Assembly: GCA_964477085.1 (NCBI GenBank)
Contig: CAYZDF010000045.1
Coordinates: 1 to 22,968 of the forward strand
Length of the DNA stretch: 22,968 nt
Direction: 5' to 3'
From: Dichloromethanomonas sp964477085
Lineage (GTDB): Bacteria > Bacillota > Desulfitobacteriia > Desulfitobacteriales > Syntrophobotulaceae
How positions within the stretch are numbered: the first letter of the stretch is position 1; every line of letters starts with the position of its first letter. Shown here piece after piece: positions 16,864 through 22,968 of this stretch. Below the pieces are notes generated by a model that searched no databases, was not told the origin of the DNA, and saw only the letters and a list, made by a program, of their open reading frames with translations. The position numbers and the translations under genes were made by a program.

Positions 16864-18489
16864 ATGGCCAAGGCAATCATGGTTCAGGGCACGATGTCCA
16901 ATGCCGGCAAAAGCCTTTTTGCCACCGGGTTGTGCCGGATTTTTAAACAAGATGGTTATAAAGTAGCACCGTTCAAGTCTCAGAATATGGCCTTGAACTC
17001 CTTTATTACCCTGGATGGGCTGGAGATGGGACGGGCTCAGGTGGTACAGGCAGAGGCCGCCGGACTGGAGCCAAGTGTTCTGATGAATCCGATACTACTC
17101 AAACCGACATCGGATAAGGGTTCCCAGGTGATAGTGAATGGGGAAGTACTGGGCAATATGAGTGCCGAAGAATATTTTGCCTATAAATCCAAGCTGATAC
17201 CGGATATCCGGAAAGCCTTCGAAACCTTGGTAAGGGAGAATGATCTGATTGTCATTGAAGGGGCAGGGAGTCCGGCTGAGATCAACCTTAAGCATGAAGA
17301 CATCGTCAACATGGGGATGGCCAGAATGGCGGATGCCCCGGTACTGCTTGTGGCCGATATTGACAGGGGAGGCGTCTTTGCCTCGATTTATGGAACGATT
17401 ATGCTCCTGGAGGAAGAAGAGAGAAAGTATATTAAAGGGATCGTGATCAATAAGTTTCGGGGGGATGTCGAGATCCTCAAACCGGGCCTTAGGATGATCG
17501 AAGAAAAGGTTAATATCCCCGTTATCGGTGTGGTACCTTATCTCAAAATCGATATAGAGGATGAGGACAGCCTGTCCGAAAGGCTTCTGATTAAGCGAGA
17601 TAATGTAAGTAATAATATAAGTAATAATACAAGAAGTAATGCCAGGAATAATGCCACGAATAATGCGACGAATAATGCCACGAATAATGCAAGTTATAAC
17701 CCGAATCTATCAGATACAGGAAACATGGGTTTGGTCGATATAGCAGTGATCCAATTACCACGGATGTCCAACTTCACGGATTTTAATGTGTTTGAGCTTC
17801 TCCCGGGAGTTTGTTTAAGGTATGTGAAATCACCTGCTGATCTAAACCACCCGGATATGATTATCCTGCCCGGGACCAAGAATACCATGGGGGATCTCTT
17901 ATGGTTAAGACAGAACGGAATGGAAGGTTTGATTAAAAAACAGGCTGCCCAGGGAACCTTGGTTTTCGGCGTCTGTGGGGGCTATCAAATGTTAGGTAAA
18001 AACCTTGAAGATCCTGACAAGGTTGAACACGGGGGGAGCCTTACAGGGATGGGATTACTTGATATCGTCACGACCTTTGCTCCTGGCAAGACCAGAACCC
18101 GGGTCAGTGGCAGACTCCAGAAGGTTGAAGGAGTTTTAGAAGGATTAACAGGCCTTCCCTTCAGCGGGTATGAGATTCATATGGGGCTGACTGAGGGAAG
18201 TGAAAAACCTTTAACTCAATTGGAAAAATTGAATGGAGAAACCACCAATAAAGCGGACGGAAGTCAAAGACACAACGTGATGGGCAGTTATGTTCATGGT
18301 ATTTTTGATGAAGGCAATATTGCTTTAACAATTGTCCAATCCCTTTGGAGACAGAAAGGGATGGACAAAGCTCTGAATCAGATAAACTTCCAGGAATATA
18401 AGGAAAGACAGTATGATCTTCTGGCGCAAGAGATTAGAAAATCGGTGGATATGAAAGCACTCTACAGAATTTTGGAAGAAGGTGTCTAA
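16864..18489 (+). CDS. cobQ: Cobyric acid synthase CbiP/CobQ with an Asn-rich inserted linker
   Basis: This enzyme amidates the b, d, e and g side chains of adenosylcobyrinate a,c-diamide with glutamine and ATP. The 541-residue protein has the N-terminal ATPase domain (GTMSNAGKS at 9-17, FKSQNMALNSF, EGAGSPAEINL, VADIDRGGVFAS) and a C-terminal amidotransferase domain with nucleophile Cys371 (VFGVCGGYQML) and His478 (SYVHGIFDEG). Between them, residues 246-277 form an Asn-rich repeat not usual in the family. The start at 16864 follows AAAGGAG at 16847-16853; an in-frame alternative at 16840 would overlap that ribosome site. A 140-bp AT-rich gap precedes it, with no convincing promoter. cobA begins immediately after its stop. 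Confidence 0.95.
   Translation: MAKAIMVQGTMSNAGKSLFATGLCRIFKQDGYKVAPFKSQNMALNSFITLDGLEMGRAQVVQAEAAGLEPSVLMNPILLKPTSDKGSQVIVNGEVLGNMSAEEYFAYKSKLIPDIRKAFETLVRENDLIVIEGAGSPAEINLKHEDIVNMGMARMADAPVLLVADIDRGGVFASIYGTIMLLEEEERKYIKGIVINKFRGDVEILKPGLRMIEEKVNIPVIGVVPYLKIDIEDEDSLSERLLIKRDNVSNNISNNTRSNARNNATNNATNNATNNASYNPNLSDTGNMGLVDIAVIQLPRMSNFTDFNVFELLPGVCLRYVKSPADLNHPDMIILPGTKNTMGDLLWLRQNGMEGLIKKQAAQGTLVFGVCGGYQMLGKNLEDPDKVEHGGSLTGMGLLDIVTTFAPGKTRTRVSGRLQKVEGVLEGLTGLPFSGYEIHMGLTEGSEKPLTQLEKLNGETTNKADGSQRHNVMGSYVHGIFDEGNIALTIVQSLWRQKGMDKALNQINFQEYKERQYDLLAQEIRKSVDMKALYRILEEGV
17599..17694 (+). repeat. 12-bp in-frame minisatellite inside cobQ
   Basis: Seven contiguous 12-bp units occupy 17611-17694, preceded by one degenerate unit at 17599-17610. 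The best copies read AATAATGCCACG and encode Asn-Asn-Ala-Thr. The three central units (17647-17682) are nearly identical, and the flanking ones drift to NNIS, NNTR, SNAR and NNAS. Because the unit is a multiple of three, gain or loss of copies changes linker length by four residues without a frameshift. It lies exactly between the CobQ ATPase and amidotransferase domains. Confidence 0.9.
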
Positions 18490-19017
18490 GTGGACAAAGG
18501 CCTTATCCATATCTACTGCGGTGATGGCAAAGGGAAAACGACCGCTTCCCTGGGCTTAGCCCTCAGAGCGGCCGGCAGAGGATTTAAAGTTCGCATTATT
18601 CAATTCTTAAAAAGTCAGGATACCGGAGAAATCCATGCCTTGAAAAAAATACCGGAAATCACGTTGATCCGAAGCGAACGAAGATTCAAGTTCTATAACC
18701 AAATGAGTGAACAAGAGAGAAAAGACTGCCGTGATTATCAGGATAAGATGCTGAGTGAGGGGTTAAAGGCTGCCCGCTCAGGGGAGGCAGACTTGCTTAT
18801 TCTGGATGAGGTCTTGCCTTCCTATCAATATCATATGGTAGATCGGGAGGCAGTGCTCAGCTTTCTCCAAAATAAGCCTGAATCCCTGGAGGTCGTACTT
18901 ACCGGAAGAGATCCGGCTGAAGAACTTGTGGAACTTGCAGACTATGTTTCAGAAATGAAGAAAATCAAGCATCCTTTGGATCAAGGCATACCAGCCCGGA
19001 TCGGGATTGAACGATAA
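18490..19017 (+). CDS. cobA: Cob(I)yrinic acid a,c-diamide adenosyltransferase (CobA/BtuR/CobO type)
   Basis: This enzyme transfers the 5'-deoxyadenosyl group of ATP to cob(I)alamin-type corrinoids, forming the Co-C bond. The 175-residue protein starts with a GTG directly after the cobQ stop, with GGTG inside the cobQ 3' end as ribosome site. It has the family P-loop GDGKGKTTASLGLALRAAGRG (from residue 11), a QFLKSQDTGE segment, LILDEVLPSYQY and a LTGRDPAEELVELADYVSEM tail. The family also salvages corrinoids. The symbol cobA is used here in the Salmonella sense (also cobO), not uroporphyrinogen-III methyltransferase. Confidence 0.95.
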   Translation: MDKGLIHIYCGDGKGKTTASLGLALRAAGRGFKVRIIQFLKSQDTGEIHALKKIPEITLIRSERRFKFYNQMSEQERKDCRDYQDKMLSEGLKAARSGEADLLILDEVLPSYQYHMVDREAVLSFLQNKPESLEVVLTGRDPAEELVELADYVSEMKKIKHPLDQGIPARIGIER

Positions 19018-19040
19018 AGGCGAAAGCAAAGGGGTGAATC

Positions 19041-19670
19041 ATGATGAAGGTAAATCTTGAACATATGCTTCCCGAGGAAATTGAGAAGCGTAGTTTTGAG
19101 ATTATCACCAAGGAATTAGGCGATATTCAGTTAGACGAAGACAAGGCTGGCATTATCAAAAGAGTGATTCATACTTCTGCAGATTTCGACTATGTGCACA
19201 GCCTTTGTTTTTCTGATGGCGTGGTCGCCCGAGCTTTAACAGCCATCCGGCAGGGGGCTTCAATCGTGACTGATACCAGAATGGCCAGTGTCGGAATCAA
19301 CGCTAAAAGGTTGGCAGCCTATGGCGGGAACGTCTATTGTTTTATGTCGGACCAGGATATTGCACTGAAGGCTAAACAAGAGGGAACTACCAGAGCCTCA
19401 GCTTGTATGGAGAAAGCTCTGACACTGGAAGGGCCTCTGATCTTTGCTATCGGCAATGCACCCACTGCCTTGATTAAACTATATGAACTAATTCGGGAAA
19501 ACCGTCTGAAACCAGAGTTAATCATTGGCGTCCCAGTCGGATTTGTCAATGTTGTGGAATCCAAAGAAATAATTATGCAAGCAGGAGTCCCCTTCATCGT
19601 CGCCCGAGGAAGAAAAGGCGGGAGTAATGTGGCAGCAGCCATTTGCAATGCATTACTTTATATGGATTGA
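19041..19670 (+). CDS. cbiC: Cobalt-precorrin-8 methylmutase CbiC
   Basis: CbiC moves the C11 methyl group to C12, giving cobyrinic acid, the substrate of CbiA. The 209-residue protein carries the proton-transfer histidine His44 in VIHTSADFDYV (numbered from the first of two adjacent Met codons; the second, at 19044, is equally possible). It also has GASIVTDTRMASVGIN, IFAIGNAPTALIKLYELI and VGVPVGFVNVVESKE-type sequence, all expected for the family. GGGGTGA precedes the start. It is the last cobalamin gene before the purine control region. Its position at the end, far from the other ring-modifying genes, is a gene-order detail only. Confidence 0.95.
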   Translation: MMKVNLEHMLPEEIEKRSFEIITKELGDIQLDEDKAGIIKRVIHTSADFDYVHSLCFSDGVVARALTAIRQGASIVTDTRMASVGINAKRLAAYGGNVYCFMSDQDIALKAKQEGTTRASACMEKALTLEGPLIFAIGNAPTALIKLYELIRENRLKPELIIGVPVGFVNVVESKEIIMQAGVPFIVARGRKGGSNVAAAICNALLYMD

Positions 19671-19834
19671 TTATTTGCTTTAAACCTATTAAAGAATAAG
19701 TGATGGAGAATAGGGTATTCATAGGAAACATTAAAGTCGCAAAACGGCGGATGGGTTAAATAAAGATAGAGTGTAAGATATCTAATAATTAATGAAATCG
19801 AAAAAGGCTAGAAATATACTTTGATGATCAAACA

Positions 19835-19878
19835 TTATTCGAACGTTATATTAAAAAGCAATATAATTGTTCGGATTT
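19835..19878. promoter_or_regulatory. Inverted PurBox pair (PurR operator)
   Basis: The Bacillus-type PurR box consensus is AWWWCCGAACWWT. On the minus strand, 19866-19878 matches it at all 13 positions. On the plus strand, 19835-19847 (TTATTCGAACGTT) matches 10 of 13 with the CGAAC core intact. The two face each other with 18 bp between them, close to the 16-17 bp I recall for B. subtilis, and inner arms TTATATT/AATATAA extend the symmetry. They sit just upstream of the -35 box of the pur promoter. Regulation by PurR and PRPP is inferred from the Bacillus system. Confidence 0.75.
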
Positions 19879-19882
19879 TTCA

Positions 19883-19911
19883 TTGACCATCTTTTTGTTC
19901 TCAGGTAAAAT
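19883..19911 (+). promoter_or_regulatory. Sigma-A promoter of the pur operon
   Basis: TTGACC (19883-19888) and TAAAAT (19906-19911) are separated by 17 bp, a near-consensus sigma-A promoter. The PurBox pair ends 4 bp before the -35 element, a layout suited to repression by PurR. Transcription would start near 19918, giving a leader of about 190 nt before purB. Confidence 0.7.
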
Positions 19912-19965
19912 ATCCATGTAAGGTCACTTCATAAACAAGAAAACTTTAGAAATAATAAGTAATAA

Positions 19966-19995
19966 GACTCTGTTATTTCTACAATAACCAGAGTC
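19966..19995 (+). promoter_or_regulatory. Long hairpin in the pur leader
   Basis: GACTCTGTTATT pairs with AATAACCAGAGTC to give a 12-bp stem with one bulged C and a TCTAC loop. It is followed by ATAAAAGGAGG rather than a run of T, so on the plus strand it is not a standard terminator. It may shape the mRNA leader or the ribosome site right behind it. On the minus strand the downstream sequence is T-rich, but no minus-strand gene is present. Confidence 0.5.
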
Positions 19996-20000
19996 ATAAA

Positions 20001-20030
20001 AGGAGGCATTTGCTTACTGGGAATCTGTAA
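20001..20030 (+). promoter_or_regulatory. Orphan Shine-Dalgarno with possible tiny leader peptide
   Basis: AGGAGG at 20001-20006 is as strong as any ribosome site in the window, yet no gene follows. The nearest start is TTG at 20010, giving six codons (M-L-T-G-N-L) and TAA at 20028-20030, with only 3 bp of spacing. It may be a leader peptide, a relic of a lost first gene such as purE, or chance. Confidence 0.25.
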
Positions 20031-20109
20031 TTAACCTCAATGTTTTAGAGTGTTTTGGCAAGATGTTGTACGTCTTAAAGTTGATTAAAACAGAAAAAGG
20101 AGAATACCC

Positions 20110-21408
20110 GTGATAGAAAGATATACACTTCCTGCGATGGGCAGGATATGGCAGGATGAATACCGTTTGACACTTTGGCTTAAAATTCAGATTGCTGCTT
20201 GTGAAGGTTGGGCAAAGATCGGTAAGATACCACCGGAAGCGGTGGAAGTTATTAAAGAAAAAGCATCGTTTTCCTGGGAAAGAGTCTTAGAGATCGAAGA
20301 GACGACCCATCATGATGTGCTTGCCTTTCTCACCAATGTTGCGGAAAACATCGGGGATGAAGCCAAATACATGCATCTGGGCTTAACCTCTTCGGATATG
20401 TTGGATACGGGATTATCTTTGCAGTTGGTTGAGGCCTCCGACATTTTACTCGAGAAAATGGATAAGCTGATCGATGTTCTGGCTAACAAAGCCGTGGAAT
20501 ACAAAGATGCCCTGCAGATGGGAAGATCCCATGGTATTCATGCTGAACCTGTTACATTTGGTCTGAAATTTGCTCTCTGGTACGACGAGATGAAGAGGCA
20601 GAAAGAACGCCTTCTTTTTGCTAAAGAAGAGATTAGGGTCGGCCAGATTTCCGGAGCAGTTGGTACTTTTGCTAATGTGGATCCTCGAGTGGAAGAGTGG
20701 GTATGCGAGAGTCTGGGGCTGAAGCCCGCACCCGTATCGACACAGATCATTCAAAGAGACAGACATGCCTTCTATGTGGCTGTTTTAGCAGGGATTGCGT
20801 CTTCGCTTGATAAGATTGCCACCGAGATTCGCAATCTGCAACGGACGGATGTTCATGAGGTAGAAGAAGCTTTTGCCAAAGGGCAGAAAGGTTCTTCAGC
20901 GATGCCACATAAAAAGAATCCTGTTATTTCCGAAAGGATCTGCGGGATGGCCAGAATCATCAGGGGAAATGCCCAGGTAGCCTTTGAAAATGTGGCCCTC
21001 TGGCATGAGCGGGACATCTCCCACTCTTCAGCAGAAAGGGTAATCCTGCCCGATAGCACCATCGCTTTGGACTATATTCTGCAAAAGATGATTCAGATGC
21101 TTGATGGCTTAAGAGTGTTCCCTGAACAGATGATGGAAAATATCGAAAAAGTCTATGGTCTGATTTTCTCTCAAAGGGTCATGCTTTCTCTGGTTGATAA
21201 AGGCATCAGCAGGGAAACATCCTATGCCTGGGTGCAACGAAATGCCATGAAGGCCTGGGATAACCGCTCTTCTTTTAAAGATTATGTACTGCAAGACTCC
21301 GAAATCATGGGTGTGCTCAGTTCTCAGGAAGTGGATGAGCTCTTTGACTACGGCTATCATACCAAAAACATTGATTATATTTTTAGACGTGTTGGTTTGC
21401 TTAAATAG
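20110..21408 (+). CDS. purB: Adenylosuccinate lyase
   Basis: PurB cleaves SAICAR to AICAR plus fumarate and adenylosuccinate to AMP plus fumarate. The 432-residue protein starts with a GTG behind AAAAAGGAG and opens MIERYTLPAMGRIWQDEYR, typical of the bacterial short form. The conserved TTHHDVLAF, HLGLTSSDMLDTG and GRSHGIHAEPVTFG segments are present. The fumarase/aspartase signature GSSAMPHKKNP (261-271) carries the catalytic-loop serine. It is the first gene after the PurBox promoter, where purE often stands in Bacillus-type operons. purC follows after 97 bp. Confidence 0.97.
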   Translation: MIERYTLPAMGRIWQDEYRLTLWLKIQIAACEGWAKIGKIPPEAVEVIKEKASFSWERVLEIEETTHHDVLAFLTNVAENIGDEAKYMHLGLTSSDMLDTGLSLQLVEASDILLEKMDKLIDVLANKAVEYKDALQMGRSHGIHAEPVTFGLKFALWYDEMKRQKERLLFAKEEIRVGQISGAVGTFANVDPRVEEWVCESLGLKPAPVSTQIIQRDRHAFYVAVLAGIASSLDKIATEIRNLQRTDVHEVEEAFAKGQKGSSAMPHKKNPVISERICGMARIIRGNAQVAFENVALWHERDISHSSAERVILPDSTIALDYILQKMIQMLDGLRVFPEQMMENIEKVYGLIFSQRVMLSLVDKGISRETSYAWVQRNAMKAWDNRSSFKDYVLQDSEIMGVLSSQEVDELFDYGYHTKNIDYIFRRVGLLK

Positions 21409-21435
21409 TGACAAGCTTAGCTTGATCTTGCAATC

Positions 21436-21455
21436 AATCCTTTTGGTAAAGGATT
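21436..21455 (+). terminator. Possible attenuator hairpin between purB and purC
   Basis: AATCCTTT and AAAGGATT form a perfect 8-bp stem with a TGGT loop, followed by CTATTTTG, an interrupted T-rich tract. A small CAAGC/GCTTG hairpin lies just upstream at 21412-21424. The stem is AT-rich and the T-tract weak, so this could at most be a partial terminator lowering purC expression relative to purB, or an mRNA processing site. Confidence 0.3.
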
Positions 21456-21505
21456 CTATTTTGTTCTCACACCGGGTACTGAATAAATTGTAGGAGGGAT
21501 TAGCC

Positions 21506-22225
21506 ATGGAAAAACGGGAGATGTTATACGAAGGTAAAGCTAAAAAGCTCTACCATACTGATGACAACAATTATTTCTGGGTGGAGTACAAAGATGATGC
21601 TACCGCCTTTAATGGAATTAAAAAGGGCACCATTGTTAACAAGGGAATCATCAATAATAAGATGTCAGCGATGATGTTTTCCTACCTTGCCCAGAAGGGT
21701 GTGGATACCCATTTTGTAGAGCTGCTCAATGATCGTGAGCAAATTGTCAGGCGTTTAGAGATGATACCTCTGGAAATAGTGGTTCGCAATATCGTAGCAG
21801 GAAGCCTCGCTAAACGTGTGGGTAAAGAAGAAGGTTATGTACTGGCCTCCCCGGTTTTTGAATTGTATTACAAAGATGATAGCCTTGGGGATCCGATGGT
21901 CAATGAAACCCATGCTATTGCTTTAGGCTGGGCAACCTTGGATCAGATCAATGCTATGAAAGAGATTGCTCTCAAAGTCAATGAACTGATGACTCTTATC
22001 GTAGGCCAAGCTGGTATAGACTTGGTGGATTATAAGTTAGAATTTGGTTTGTTCGACGGCAAAGTTTTGCTGGGTGATGAAATATCACCGGATACTTGCC
22101 GTTTCTGGGATAAGAATACCCAGGAGAAATTAGATAAAGACCGTTTCCGCAGGGACCTGGGTAAAGTGGAAGAAGCTTATGTCGAAGTTTACAACCGTCT
22201 GAAGGAGGCCATCAACAATGCTTAA
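21506..22225 (+). CDS. purC: Phosphoribosylaminoimidazole-succinocarboxamide synthase
   Basis: PurC ligates aspartate to CAIR with ATP, forming SAICAR, the substrate of PurB upstream. The 239-residue protein shows the family start EMLYEGKAKKLYHTDD, DDATAFNGIKKG, VRNIVAGSLAKRVG, LVDYKLEFGLFDGK and DEISPDTCRFWD. GTAGGAGGG precedes the ATG with good spacing. The 3' end overlaps purS by 8 nt, suggesting coupled translation. Length and motifs are normal. Confidence 0.97.
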   Translation: MEKREMLYEGKAKKLYHTDDNNYFWVEYKDDATAFNGIKKGTIVNKGIINNKMSAMMFSYLAQKGVDTHFVELLNDREQIVRRLEMIPLEIVVRNIVAGSLAKRVGKEEGYVLASPVFELYYKDDSLGDPMVNETHAIALGWATLDQINAMKEIALKVNELMTLIVGQAGIDLVDYKLEFGLFDGKVLLGDEISPDTCRFWDKNTQEKLDKDRFRRDLGKVEEAYVEVYNRLKEAINNA

Positions 22226-22460
22226 GGCTTATGTAACGGTTACATTGAAAAAAAGTATCCTGGACCCTCAAGGAAGTGCGGTGGAAAAGGCTTTAAAGAG
22301 CATGCAATATCCTGTGGAGTCCGTACGTATCGGTAAATTTATGGAAGTCAACTTATCGGAGACAGACAGGACTAAGGCTGAGGAGATTATGCATGAAATC
22401 TGTCATAAGCTTTTATCTAACCCCGTGATCGAAGATTATTCCTTTGAACTGGAGGGCTGA
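22218..22460 (+). CDS. purS: Phosphoribosylformylglycinamidine synthase subunit PurS
   Basis: PurS is the small structural subunit that bridges PurL and PurQ in the three-part FGAM synthase of Gram-positive bacteria and archaea. The 80-residue protein has the family pattern AYVTVTLKKSILDPQGSAVE, SVRIGKFMEVNL and the C-terminal NPVIEDYSFE. It overlaps purC by 8 nt and is followed 2 bp later by purQ, the usual purS-purQ order. AAGGAGG upstream of its ATG lies within the purC 3' end. Confidence 0.95.
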   Translation: MLKAYVTVTLKKSILDPQGSAVEKALKSMQYPVESVRIGKFMEVNLSETDRTKAEEIMHEICHKLLSNPVIEDYSFELEG

Positions 22461-22462
22461 AC

Positions 22463-22968
22463 TTGAAAATAGGTATTGTACGTTTTCCAGGATCCAACTG
22501 TGAGGTTGATTGTTTGGAAGCATGGCGTGTGATAGGCGAAAAGCCGGAAATGATCTGGCATCAGGAGACCTCTGTCCAAGGTTATGATCTTATCGTTCTG
22601 CCGGGTGGATTTTCTTACGGAGATTACCTTCGGACAGGTGCTATCGCTCGTTTTTCACCGATTATGGACGATGTTATCCGATTTGCTAAAGATGGCGGAT
22701 TGGTTTGGGGGATCTGTAACGGTTTTCAAATACTCACTGAATGTGGTTTGTTGCCAGGAGCGCTCCTGCGTAATGCGGGGCTGCATTTTGTCTGCAGTCC
22801 CCAGTATTTGAGAGTGGAACGCAATGATTTGCCTTTTACCAACCAGTATGAACAAGGTCAACTCATTCAGATTCCTGTTAATCATGGAGAAGGAAATTAT
22901 ACTATTGATGATGAGGGCCTTGAAGCGCTTAAAGAAAATAAACTGTATTTTTACGACCTGAATGTGAA
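22463..22968 (+). CDS. purQ: Phosphoribosylformylglycinamidine synthase subunit PurQ (partial, runs off the window)
   Basis: PurQ is the glutaminase subunit that supplies ammonia to PurL. The reading frame starts at a TTG 6 bp behind GGAGGG (22451-22456), two bases after the purS stop, and is open to the window end (168 codons). It begins MKIGIVRFPGSNCEVDCLEAW. It contains LPGGFSYGDYLRTGAIA, the nucleophilic cysteine in WGICNGFQILTE, and NHGEGNY. The catalytic His-Glu pair near the C-terminus lies beyond the window. The TTG start is supported by the ribosome site and by family N-termini. Confidence 0.95.
   Translation, partial: MKIGIVRFPGSNCEVDCLEAWRVIGEKPEMIWHQETSVQGYDLIVLPGGFSYGDYLRTGAIARFSPIMDDVIRFAKDGGLVWGICNGFQILTECGLLPGALLRNAGLHFVCSPQYLRVERNDLPFTNQYEQGQLIQIPVNHGEGNYTIDDEGLEALKENKLYFYDLNV

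Larger units (their letters stand above)
19671..20109 (+). other. 439-bp intergenic region between cobalamin and purine genes
   Basis: I see no protein gene here apart from a possible tiny leader peptide. The first 150 bp contain a weak CTTTAA/TTAAAG hairpin (19678-19694) without a U-tract, so the cobalamin transcript has no obvious intrinsic terminator. A 13-bp palindrome TTTGATGATCAAA (19820-19832) lies just before the PurBox pair. The remainder is a PurR-type operator, a sigma-A promoter and a leader of roughly 190 nt with a long hairpin, each listed separately. Confidence 0.8.

Noticed and set aside
17599..17694. CRISPR-like array or non-coding repeat
   Set aside because: The units are 12 bp with no spacers and lie in frame within cobQ, so this is a coding minisatellite.
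19678..19694. Intrinsic terminator after cbiC
   Set aside because: The stem is only six AT-rich pairs and is followed by AATAAG, not a T-run.
19912..20109. Purine (G-box) riboswitch in the purB leader
   Set aside because: The leader has a TTTCTAC stretch and a hairpin, but the conserved three-way-junction elements of the purine aptamer (the TATGG core, GTTTCTACC in a loop and the CCGTAAA segment) are not present in order.
21109..21507. Minus-strand frames such as 21109-21507 and 3368-3730
   Set aside because: They are antisense to purB and cbiG, carry no recognisable domain, and the plus-strand genes fully explain the sequence.
22584..22811. Forward frame at 22584-22811
   Set aside because: It overlaps the TTG-started purQ in another frame, and only purQ shows conserved motifs.

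Overview
The window is a gene-dense stretch with every recognisable gene on the plus strand. It carries a nearly complete anaerobic (cobalt-early, Cbi-type) cobalamin biosynthesis locus, followed by the start of a de novo purine operon. Several traits point to an anaerobic low-to-mid-GC Clostridia-type Firmicute, probably Peptococcaceae (Desulfosporosinus/Desulfitobacterium/Dehalobacter/Syntrophobotulus-like). These are the short CbiX chelatase, CbiD/CbiG, fused CbiE-CbiT, strong AAAGGAGG-type ribosome sites, TTG/GTG starts, a Bacillus-type PurBox pair and a separate purS. That placement is inference from gene content; no species is claimed.

Layout: 2-184 is the unrecognised tail of an upstream gene. 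228-3919 holds cbiD-cbiL-cbiF-cbiG. After a gap containing a good sigma-A promoter candidate come cbiH-cobK(cbiJ) (4045-5566). hemB-hemL (5679-7945) make porphobilinogen from glutamate-1-semialdehyde. cbiX (short cobaltochelatase), cbiET and cbiA follow (8105-11142). The nucleotide-loop block is cobU, cobS, a second short CobU-like gene, cobC, cbiB, cobD and a phosphoglycerate-mutase-like alkaline-phosphatase-superfamily gene (11139-16723). cobQ/cbiP, cobA (cobO) and cbiC (16864-19670) close the cluster. A 439-bp gap holds two inverted PurBoxes, a promoter and a structured leader. purB, purC, purS and a purQ truncated by the window edge (20110-22968) follow.

Together the genes cover cobalt insertion into sirohydrochlorin, all corrin-ring methylations, ring contraction, amidations, adenosylation, aminopropanol attachment and nucleotide-loop assembly. 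Not visible are hemA/hemC/hemD, uroporphyrinogen-III methyltransferase, cobT and cobalt transport, which must lie elsewhere. Many genes overlap by 1-17 nt, implying translational coupling.

The most interesting points are (1) two CobU paralogues flanking cobS that have lost complementary motifs, suggesting a split kinase/guanylyltransferase; (2) a phosphoglycerate-mutase-like gene overlapping the threonine-phosphate decarboxylase gene, a candidate for the missing threonine-phosphate supply step; (3) a 12-bp in-frame minisatellite encoding an Asn-rich linker between the two CobQ domains; and (4) the PurR-type control region with a hairpin and an orphan ribosome-binding site.
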